Shown: in pieces, positions 36,401-48,400 of the stretch | How positions within the stretch are numbered: the stretch's first letter is position 1 | How the letters are laid out: each line of letters opens with the position of its first letter | Assembly (NCBI RefSeq): GCF_027595985.1 | Contig: NC_073302.1 | Span: 407,194,503-407,258,502 of the forward strand | DNA: 64,000 bases | Direction: 5' to 3' | Source of the DNA: Sorex araneus | Taxonomy: Eukaryota; Chordata; Mammalia; Eulipotyphla; Soricidae | Notes under the pieces: generated by a model | The model's input: the letters and a program-made list of their open reading frames with translations, nothing else | Told to the model about the DNA's origin: nothing | The model's database searches: none | Position numbers and translations under genes: made by a program

Positions 36401-39400
36401 AGGGATCATCTCCAAATCACTGGTTGCAATTCAAATAAAATAAAGCCCATATTCATGTCGGGTAATTCCCTTTCTTACTACAAGTCCCTTCACCCACTGG
36501 GCTCACATGTCCTCGTGCTCCAACTTCTCCCGCCCTCATTCCCTCCCTCCATCAGTGCCTGCTGGGGTCTTCTGTCCATCTTTCTCTGAAGTCAGCCAGA
36601 CTTAACTATCAAATCTTGCCCTTCTCTTCCCAATCCACATTCGTTCAAGACCTTCTAACTTGATGCAACTTCAGAATAAACTAGGAAGGCATATTGAGAA
36701 AGCCTTAGTAGTAAACAAACACTTACACAAAGATTAATTCCTTCTTAGGCTGTTGCATTTAGTCCTCATGCTTTTCAATAAGGAAACTGAAGCTTAGAGA
36801 AGTTGTATGACTTGCCTCAGATCAGAAGGGGAAATGAAAACCCAAAGAAATGTCAAATTCGTAAGGTTCAAAATGCACGATTTATGATGAAGGATGGAAA
36901 CAGCTCAAGTCGAGAGTGGGGGAGAGCAAAAAAAAAAAGAGTGGGGGAGAGCGTAACACGTGTAAGCTGTGTACCACCAGTGGCTCACACTTGAATGTGG
37001 TTTCACCCAAGCAAACACAAACTGCTCAGCTGGTGTCAATGTGTTAAGGCAGTATTTTGTGTTCTACAGCCACTCGGGTCCCATATGAGCTGACATTTTG
37101 GCAGTTTTGTAGTGTATTCTGCAATGTGAAAATCACATTTGGCTTGCAGAATATACTCTATTTAGAGATCCTTCAGGTTGTGCCATAAATATATGCACAA
37201 TATCACGCCTACCACATACCTCCTTCTGGGGTGTTAAAGACTCTGTCGGCGCTAGCTGGGCCTTCCCCTTTCCCATTGACCACTCGGACATTCAGAGTGT
37301 AGTTGCTGAAGGGCTCCAGACCGGGCAACATGCCGTGGGTCTTGCTGCCCTGGAAAGTGAGGATCTTCTTCTCAATGTGGCGTCTGTTTCTTTTAGAGAG
37401 ACTCTGGTCCTTCCAGTAGTAAATCTGAAACAGCAAAAACAGAAGTCAGAGAAATTTACAGGAGCAAAAAAAGTACTTAGGCTCACAAAATTCAAGTTTT
37501 ATTGCTTTTATTCCCAGAATATTCCCTTGGTGCATTTCAGAGGATTATTACTGGCAAAACTGATGGCTATTGATTCTGAGGCAAGAGAGTAGGAAAACCG
37601 CAGATAGAGTGAAATTAAATTAGGGAAAGTGATGAAGGTGCACAATATTACTTTATTGAAAAGAACAAGAAAGGCCTCGAATAACATGTTTTGTTCAACG
37701 TCCTTATCTGGTGACATTGGTAAAAACAAAACAAAACAAAAACAATCCTAGTTGCTGAGTGAAATTAACCTAGTCAAAGACCTGTCTTGGTGAAATGTTT
37801 CAGTAGAAGCCATTGTTTTCAAAAACCTATCAATGACATTAAGTGAGAGGTTATGAAAAATAAAATAACTGAAAAAGCAGGAAACTCATACAGTTCTCTC
37901 CATAACATCAAGGAAAGAGAAGAGAATAGAAGGGCTTAAGTCTCTCTCTTTTTTCTGCTTTTTTGGTCACATCTGGCGATACAGAGGGGCTACTTCTGGG
38001 TCATGTACACAGGAATTACTCCTGGAGGTGCTTGGGGGACCATATGGGATGTTGGGAATGAATCCGGGTTGGTCATGAGCAAGGCCAATGCTCAACCCGC
38101 TGTACTATCACTTAAAGGGCTTAAGTCTCATGCTGCAAATTATCCTGTAAAAATTGCTATCCAATATTTACATGCTAGATCAAAATTAATGCAACGTCCT
38201 ATGTCAGGTATAACTTAGTCTGATCCTAAAACCTATGGGACTTGCCCACCACCCCAGGGCTATTAAGAGATAAAGTGGTCCTTTGATTTCAAGTATAGGA
38301 CTTTTGCACTGTGTTAGAATTACATCACCTCATATAAGATGCTGATTTTTGTACTACATTGTATGCACAGACCTTGGAGAGACGTTTATGCAAAATAAAA
38401 AATTAATTATGGTTATAAACTGAGCTTAGCATGGCGGGAAAAGGGAGAGATGGGGAGGTGGGTTGGGGGGACCCTGAAACAGTAGCAGAGAGAAGCAGAC
38501 AGTCTGGTGGCGGGTGTGGGGTGGGAACTGTGCACGCATGAAGCCCTGTTATGGTGCCTCAAATAAAAATTAGAAACTCAAAAAATACATAACTTTCAAC
38601 TTAATTGATTAACTCCTTTTAAAATTTATCTTAGGAATTTAAAGACATTTTTAGGAGGAGTCAGCATATATGTAAAATCTGACAAATGTAGAGAAAATAT
38701 TTTAACATGATGCAGTACGAAAATGTGATTATCTAGTGATTAGAGTTAACAAATCCAAAGAGTGACTTATTTGTGTGTGCAAATAGTTCTTTCATTGCCT
38801 ATCAATAAAAAAATATCCATGAATATTCATAGTAATTGACATTTTATTTATTTATTTATTTTTGCTTTTTTGGTCACACCCGGTGATGCACAGGGTTACT
38901 CCTGGCTCTGCACTCAGGAATTACTCCTGGCAGTGCTCAGGGGACCATATGGGATGCTGGAAATTGAACCCAGGTCGGCCTGTGCAAGGCAAACGCCCTA
39001 CCCGCTGTTCTATTGCTCCAGCCCCGGTAATTGACATTTTAAAAGAATGTCCCAATTGGTATTAGGTCATATTGAAATATAATGTAAATAATCTTTTCAA
39101 AGATCTAAATTATTTTCAGGATAACTCTGTGAGTTCAACACGTGTATTGGTTTAAAATCCAGGGCAGCTAGTTTTAATTTTAGTATAAAAACATAGTTTG
39201 TAGCTTTTTGTGCACATGTTAACTATTTCATTTGTAGAATGTGTTCATCTGTGGAATAAAGAAAAAAATTTTTCAAGTGAAGTTAACACAGAGTTAGACA
39301 CAGAAGAAAGTCAGTGAGATCTGACCCAAGTACAGTTGGGGTACTGTGTGTGTCCTGCCTGAGGTGATAAACTAGGCAGGTGGATGAAAGGTCAAGGTGT

Positions 39401-42400
39401 TCTCTGATGAAAGAATGGGAATCTGGCACTCGCTGGCAGCCTGTTATTAAGGCAAAAGCATGAGAGCTCTTCCTTTACTTGCCCGATAGCCTTGCAGATG
39501 TCCTCGAATACTTTTCAGAGGTACTGGATCCCAGTGCACCTCAGCTAAGGTACTGTTCACTACGTTCACATGCACATTCCCAGGAGCCACCATTGGAACT
39601 AGAGAAAGATGAGAAGGGGATAGAAGTATCAATGTTATTTTGAATTTCATGCAAAATATCACATGGCTGAAAGCCAAGATCCTGCACTAGTTTATAGCCT
39701 GAAAGGAGATTTTTTTTTTTTGCTTTTTAGGTCACACCCGGCAATGCACAGGGGTTACTCCTGGCTCATGCACTCAGGAATAACTCCTGGCGGTGCTCGG
39801 AGGACCACATGAGGTGCTGGGAATCGAACCCGGTTCGGCCGCGTGAAAGGCAAACACCCTACCCGCTGTGCTATGGCTCCAGCCCTGAAAGGAGATTTTT
39901 TATATATATATATATATAGCTGGGTTTTTTCCCCCATTTGATTTTAGGGAACAATTTATCTTTTTTTTTTTCAAAAAAACAGTACAAAACATTTAACATT
40001 CTAAACTTATTACTTGCATAGCAGGCTAAATCCAGAAACGTTGAGCAAATTAATTGCCGCCTCCCTCCCGTCATCTCAAGCTATGCAATTCTGGAAAAGG
40101 TCTTGGCTGCAACTTACAAGTCTATCCTGCTAGGGAAAAGAATAAACAATAGCGCCAGACACTCACGGTCTTCTCCAGAATGTCCCATGACTACAACTGG
40201 CTCTGGACCAAACCCGGCATCATTCAGAGCCTGGACTTTGATCAGGTATGGAACAAAGGTTGGTGTGCCTGAGACAATGTATTTGGACACATTTGCCACC
40301 ACCATGGATGTCCATTCATCATCACCATCTTTCTGGCGCCAGCTAACTTTGTATTGAAGACCTGGACCATTAGATTCAAAACCATTCAAGGGCTGAAAGG
40401 AAAAGAAAAGTCAAATAATCATAGTATATAAAACAGATGAACTGAATAAACTCTTTTTTTTCCTGCTTTTTAGGTCACACTGGGCAATGCACAGGGGTTA
40501 CTCCTGGCTCTGCACTCAGGAATTACCCCTGGCAGTGCTTGGGGGACCATATAGCATGCTGGGAATCGAACCTGGGTCGGCCGTGTGCAAGGCAAACACC
40601 CTACCCGCTGTGCTATTGCTCCAGCTCCCGAACTGGATAAACTCTTACGGAAACATAAAGTTCTGTAAAAGTGAACATGGAAACACTGAAATACAAACTA
40701 TTAACAATTTTCACCAGGGATTATTTATTCGGTGACTATACGGGATACCAGTGATTGAACTGGTGTCTTTATCCACTGTACCTCTTTGGCCCCTAAAAAA
40801 CCACCGCTTTAAAGAGTAATTTCTACTTTGAAGAAGATAATATCACAGAAGTGTCTCAAACTCTGCCTTCACAAGCAAAGGTGCTTAAAACATTTGAATG
40901 ATAGTTTCCTTTATTCTTTTTTTTGGTATGACATTATTAAATCATTGTCTATTTTACTTGGTGACTGAATCTTGTAAACATTTTTTTTACGAAAGTTTGA
41001 TTTGTTATCCATCCTATTTCTACACAGATGTATATATAAGGATGTACAAAAAGTATTCATTTAATTATGTAAGTAAAATAGGCTTAAAGTCATACAAGTA
41101 AAAATTACATTAATTTTCCAAGTCCAGAAAATAAAGATAAGCCAAAAAAAAATAAAAAAAACAAACACCGGGAATAAATTGGCACAGACTGCCTCAAACA
41201 TTCTCTGCACTGAGTGATTCTAGCCAGAAAGTATGGAGCATGTATGTGCCATGCACTGTTCTAGGTACCTTTTATGTATTAACTCCTTTAATTTTGTGAG
41301 ATTGATTCTACTCTATTTCCGAGCACAAAGATACATACTGGAGATGCTACAAAACTGGGTTAGCATCCTAAATTCAGTAAGTAGCAAACCTAAGACTTGG
41401 ACCCATCCATGGTGGCTTCAGATATTAAGCTTTTAACTACCACAATACTGACTCTTACATATATATATTCACTCTCAGATGGGTGAAATGGGAATTTAAG
41501 ACAGATACAATTAAAAAACATCCCCCCTCCCCAATATATACCAAGAAAAGCTGAAGGGCTGAAGGGCTTCATACAAAGCTTACCTTCCATGTAATCACCA
41601 AATTGTCGGGCTCTGATCCTAGTCCTTCCACAGACGTGGGGTTTTTGTCTGGTTCTAGAAATTTAAGCAGTCATGAGCATGTAACTGTTGATCTTTTTCA
41701 AACAATGGAAAATGTTTTCACTTTCTTTCACATTGTAGAAGTCCCAAGTTACCTGCAGGTTTAGTCAGATATTGTTCAGAAGCCTCACTGGGCAAGCTGC
41801 TTCCCAGGCTGTTCACGGCCATCACTCTGAAGGAGTAGTTCACGTATGGCGACAGCTTCAGCTGGGCTGTAGTTTGTTCTCCAGAAACTTCAGTTTGGTG
41901 ATGCCACACTCCTGCCTCATGCATTGCATCTTCATATTCAATGATAAATTCTGGCCACAACACAAACACACCACAAACCCAAGATGGCAAATTCAATCAA
42001 CCCAAAGGGATGGCTGCTAGGAAAACTAACAGGATAATCTGGTAAGATTAGCCAAGGACAAATTGTTTGGCTTAAAAAGAAATCCCCATTTGAATGTTTT
42101 TGTTTCAGAGTTCTATCACCATCCACAAAACTTAATTAAGCAGTGATATTTGGTATTTTCTTTAGCAGGCTGTTTTGTTACTTAAAGCTGTTTATAAGAG
42201 CTCCACACATTCTGAAAGAGGTGTACATGAGAAAAGACGGTCGTTTTTTTTATAAGTTATATGCGGTGAGACACCATTTTCCACTAACAGATTTGCAATG
42301 GAAATCTCGATACATGTTGTTAACTATAATACAGGAAATTGAGTATTCTTAAACTTGTGGGAGGGGTAAAGGAGTACAACTTCAATAGAGCTCAGTTTAG

Positions 42401-45400
42401 AATATTTAACAACATTTAACTTAGATAACCTTTAGCAATTTTTCTTGAATGAATGTTCTTGTGCATCTGCTCAAAGATGCATGAAAAAGAAAACGATGCA
42501 TGTTGTTGCAACTGAAATAACATAATTGCAAACAGTCTAAAGATTTATCAACAAAACACTGATTCAATCAATTGTGAATTATGATGCAGCCACACAAAGG
42601 AATACTCTGCAGCTGTAAAAATAGGAGTGATCTGCTCTTGTCTTACCAAGAAGGTGTGATTTCTAAAACATACTATCAAATGAAATCAAGTATTTTTTAA
42701 GCTGGATACTACATGTGAAAAAAGTGAAAATTTATATACATACACATATACACTTGAATTACATGTATTATATTTTAGAGCTTATAAAGTGAAAATATTC
42801 TGACATTGCCAGAAGAACTGGTGGCAAAGATGGGAGGAAGATAAACGTTCTATATATATTCTCCTGCATCTACTAACATTTTGTTACCCATATTTAACTC
42901 TTACAAAAGTAGGCATTGAAATAGTCATTAATTGCCCGGTGTGTGCTATGTATCAAGATAGGAAAAACAGACAAAAGATGAACTAGAAATATTTTATATG
43001 CTTTGGTGCTCCAAAACTAAACAGAGTTTGCCTTTTACTCTGCACTAGTTTACTGGTGATCCACAATCTCATAAATGAATGAGCTTCACATTTTTATTTG
43101 CAACCCCTCCCAAACTGCTCTTTTATCTCCTTAACCTTCTCGCCTTTACTGGAACTTGTTCATTTTACACAAGTCACACAGGCCATCTAGTAAATATATC
43201 CTTGTCTTAGGACCTTTCGCTTTATTTTTGTTGTTGTTCTGGAAAATTCTTCCTTCAGATAAATTGCACAGTACATTCGCTACCTTTCCCCTCGTGTCTT
43301 TTTATTTTGATTTTGGGCCACAGCCAGCAGGAGTTCTTGGGGCTTATTTCTGGCTCTCTGTGCTCAGGGCTCACTCCTAACAGTGCTTGGGGGACCACAT
43401 GCAGTGTTTGGGGTCAAACCAATGACAACTCTGTGCAAAGCAAGCACCTAACCTCTGTACTATGTCCCTGGCCCTTCCCCTTATATCTTCATGGATATAA
43501 TCAAATATTATCTTCTTACTGTGGCCTTTCCTAACCACTCTATTCAGAATTACACACATACCTATATTTTTTAGTATCTTTTTCCTTTTGTTTCCTGCAT
43601 GACCTAAATGCACACACATGTGCACATACACACACAACCATTTAGTATAGATATATTTGTGCTGGAGTCCTCTAGGAAGCTGATGCAAAGACAGAATGAA
43701 ATATTCAAGAGATTTACTTGGGGGAAACCCAAGGAAAATAAAAGGGAGAAAAGGCAGGAGTTGGTGGGAAAGACCTTCAGATCCCAACACAGGTCGCACG
43801 TTTGTGAAATGGGTGGAGCAAGGAAGGGAAGGATGCAGAGGAAAAGCCCTGGACCAAAACACAGTTCTGAGACTGTTGCAAGCAGGTCAGAAAGGATCCC
43901 CAGAGTAAAGACATCATCACAATATGATGGAGCAGAAGCATTAGATACGGCTGAGCACGAGGCCCCTGGCTATACGGAGTCACTGGACAAGCTCGGGAAG
44001 AAAGTGCTTTCAGGGGATTATGGCTGTGCTTATGTCAGGGAAGGGCAGAAGGTTGAGTCGGCTTTCACACTGCAGCAGATTCTCTTGAAGGGGGATCAGA
44101 GTAATGTATACACAGAATATAATGTAGTGTCATTATTCATAATAACATAATATAGGCTCTAAATTTTACCTGGGTATATTCTGAACTAGAATATAAGTTC
44201 CATATGGGCAGAGGTTTATGACTGGGCTAGCAACACTCAGTACATAATTGTCAATGAAACAACTTCTGAATGGGTGATGAATAAATGAACTGAGAGTCCT
44301 TGAACGTGGATATTATTTTTAACGCATTTCAAGGTCCCCAAGCACCCAAACAAACTAAATCAGGCTCATGAATTTAATTATCTGGAAGACTCAGCAGGAA
44401 TGAGTGAGTTTTCTCATCAAGGACACTGAAAACCCAATCAAGAAAGGACCACCACCAATAGCACAGAATAGAACTGAGATTTTCGGGGGCTGGAGTGATA
44501 GTATAGTGGGAGAATCACCAGGAGGGATCCCTGAATGAAGAGACAGGAGTGTGGCCACTGGGTGTGGCCACAAAACAAGCAAGTAAGAAAATAAATGAGG
44601 TTTTTAATTAATTTTCAAAAAGAATGTTTTACCAGCATGTGCAATAAATCCACACAAATCATCATTTCAGAATAATCCCAGGTCATCAGAAAGCAATTTA
44701 ATTGTCCTGAAGTAGATGCCACAGAAGACCCTGGCAAGCTCCCTGTGGCGCATTCGATATGCCATATACAGTAACAATAACAGTCTCATTCCCCTGACCC
44801 TGAAAAGAGCCTCCAATCGTTGGGAAAAAAGAGTAAGTAGAGGCTTCTAAAATCTCAGGGCTGGGATGAATGGAGATGTTACTGGTGCCCGCTTGAGTAA
44901 ATTGATAAACAATGGGATGACAGTGATACTGATGCAGTGAAGCAAATGCCTAAGCTAAGTGCCAGACTTGTGACCTGACTGTGTCTGGGATCCAAAGTAT
45001 TTTTGCGTTTTAAAACTTCCAAGCGTAGCTGCTGTCTAATTTTATTAAACTCTTGCGGTGTCTGTAAGCAGGTGTCTTCCCTGACTCTTTTCCCCAGGTT
45101 TATATCACAGAGGTGAGGAACAGGCCCACACAGCAGGTATAGGGCTATGATGGGTTCACTTGTCATTGTCGCCACGGATGCCACATGCAACTCTGGCAGC
45201 TCTGCTGTCTTCGGTCATTTCTGGTCACTCACCTGGTGTGTGTTCGCACCGTAACTAAAGGGGTGTGATCCCCAGGAAGCCCCATGATCAGGAAATGTGA
45301 CCCCTAGTGGTCACGTGTGTGTACGCCACAGTAAAACCCAGCAAACTCGAGACAGAGAATGCCCAGGAGCATGTGTGTGAGATCCTAGGAGGCATGTGTA

Positions 45401-48400
45401 TAAGCACTGCAGCTGAAGGCAGGCAACTCTTGGAGAGCACCATAGTCAACTGTGTGAATATTGTAACCAAATGTGCAACCCCCGGTGGGCTCAAATAGAT
45501 GTGAGTGCACCACTGCCAGGCATAACCCTGAGTCACTAGAGCAGCAGCAACAATGGCGGAAGAGAGGGGGAAGTAAACAAAAACACTTTATTGAAAGGTG
45601 AGGAGTACATGGCTTCGCGGCTGGCCTCACGTTCCGGGGAAAGGGCAACTCAGAGAAGCGATCACCAACTACATTGTAGTTGAAGGCCATGTGGGGGAAG
45701 GGAGTTGCGGGCTGAATGAGGGCTAGAGACTGAGCACAGCGGCCACTCAACACCTTTATTGCAAACCACAACAGCTAATTAGAGAGAGAGAACAGAAGGG
45801 AATGCCCTGCCACAGTGGCAGGGTGGGGTGGGGGGGGAGATGGGAGTGGGGAGGGTGGGAGGGACGCCGGGTTTACGGGTGGTGGAGAATGGGCACTGGT
45901 GAAGGGATGGGTTCCCGAACTTTGTATGAGGGAAGTATAAGCACAAAAGTGTATAAATCTGTAACTGTACCCTCACGGTGATTCTCTAATTAAAAATAAA
46001 TAAATTATAAAAATATATATATATAAATTAATTTAAAAAAAAAAAAGAAAGGTGAGGAGTAGGCACATTGTCGAACATATCATGCCATCAGGGGCTAAGA
46101 TGAAGAAAAAGACCTGGGGTGGGAATGTTAATGTGAAATGAGAGTACCTTTGCCTGTACTTAGTATTTAGTATTTAGCACTGTAGCATTGTTGTCCCATT
46201 GTTCATCAGTTTGCTCAAGTGGGCACCAGTAACGGCTCCATTGTGAGACTTGTTACTGGTTTGGGCATGTTGAATACACCACGGGTAGCTTGCCAGGCTC
46301 TGTTGTGCGGGCAGTATACTCTTGGTAGCTTGTTGGGCTCTCCGAGAGGGATGGAGGAATCAAACCTGGTTCAGCCGCGTGCAAGGCAAACGCCCTACCT
46401 GCTGTGCTATTACTCCAGCCCTGCCTAATTAATATTCTTTATAAATTACTTAGTATCCTGGACCAGATGCTACAACCAGGAATTACTCTGCCTCAAAAGA
46501 GAAGAGAAGCACAAATACTTTTGCGCTAGCAGTAATGAAGCTGAGACTGTGAACTAATATCTCAGAAAGGAATTTCAATTGCATATCAGAAAGTGCTTCA
46601 AAATGGCCATAAAACTTTAGTCATAAAGCAAATGATGCCACATACTTGTAATCGGGCTATTGTTGTCATCGCCTGGGGTCCATGATAGCTGAACACTTTT
46701 GTCCAGTTGATCTGTCAATTCTAAATCAAACGGAGGATTTGGGACATCTGTGGACCAAACACAGACATTGTCATTAATCATCGTTCCTTAGAAGTCTACT
46801 TTACTTTTCACAAAGGGAGACAGTAAAGACATAGCATGCTTAATGGTTGATGAGCATGCAACAGAAATGAAATGGATGCAACTGAGTTGCTGGGCACACA
46901 CCCAGGATAATAACCCATTGATGAGTTCTGTTGCTTCTTTTTCAAGAGAACTACATTTAGAACCCGAGCTCGTGAAGTAGGCATGGATGGTTCCCCAGCA
47001 CACTCAGTATTTTCTCATAGACATGAATGAGCACAATAGAAAAAATAACACTGAAGCTTAATTTTTTACAACTGGAAAACAGAATCAGAAACTGCTGAAA
47101 AACAAAGACAAATAAACGTACCATTTAAAGAAGACACAAATGCACTTTCTGAAACATGCTAACTTAAAGATCTGGGTACTCTTGAGCAATCTTTTTCAAT
47201 TTTTGTTTACTGTTGTTTGTAGCTTCACCAGGGTGCCAGGACCCACAGGTGCTTCAGAGGCTAAGTGGTGCCAGGGGTAGAACCTAGGGTCCTATTCGTC
47301 CAAGGCAGAAACTCCAGTCACTGAAATGAACTTTCTTGAAAAATGTACTTTTAGGGGAATTCTAAAATCAATGCTATTTTTATAGCCCTCGGTATGCCTG
47401 TCCTATGCACATGCTCTGTACAACCGTGGCACCTGTGGAGGTTATGGTCATGCTGAGGGTACAGACACCTCCTAGGACAGAGATATTCCAGAAGCATATC
47501 TGCTTCTTCTAATAGTGCTTCTTAGACCTTTTCTCCGGGTCTTTTCCTAACCTTGTTCATGGAAACTACCACCAAGGCCAGGAGCCCTTCTCTACTTTCA
47601 GTAAAGCAGCAGCAAATACTTACAAAGAACATGGCTTCTACAACATAGTTTATGATATTCCTTTTTTTTGTTTTTTTGCTTTTTGGGTCACATTTGGTGA
47701 TGCTCAGGGGTTACTTCTGGCTACACAGTCAGGAATTACTCCTGGTAGTGTCTGGGGGACCATACGGGATGAACTCAGGTCAGCCATGTGCAAGGCAAAT
47801 GCCCTACCTGCCGGACTGTCTCCCTGGCCCCAATTTAGATATTCTGTAAGTTCCAACTGAGACTAAACCACAAAGTAATTTTATATTTATGTATTGAACA
47901 AACATGGAGTTTCCTTAACCAAAAAGGAATCCTCATAAATTACTTTTGGAATTAATTTATGATTTCTTGATTCAGAAAAAAAATCAGTGACCCAGAAGTT
48001 TCCTCCTTTTGGTCTTTTATCATTGATTTATCTTTGTTAACTCACAGTTTTTTTCTGCTACATGTGTCAAAATGTTGTTCTAAATAGTCATGTTTGCCTA
48101 GGGTAATTTCTTGAAAATGGAATCCTAAAACAGCATTGAGTTTTCCAAAACAACTTTTAATAGACTGAAATAAAAACTAATTTGTGAATGATATTTGAAA
48201 TACTTTCTTCATTCTGTGAAGTGTGGAGATGACTTTTGAAAAAGCACTACACTACTTCACAAAGAAATGATATCAAACAGGTCCTTCAATTAAGTGAATG
48301 ACTTTAAAATAATACATGGAATATTTAGGTATAAGTGGAAAATATATTTTGGTGAGTAGGTTCAGGGAAATAATGAAAAAAGGATTTATAGCAGTAAATC

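Noticed and set aside
43377..43862. 161-codon minus-strand ORF
   Set aside because: Crosses a SINE and lies antisense to the ORF above. No similarity, so chance.
43608..44150. 180-codon plus-strand ORF, the longest in the window
   Set aside because: No recognisable domain, low-complexity basic composition, overlaps an old repeat-like block, and there is no splice or promoter support.
45540..45607. Minus-strand AATAAA-containing segment resembling an mRNA 3' end interrupted by the L1
   Set aside because: No poly(A) after it and no coding sequence upstream that I can recognise. Too little to call.
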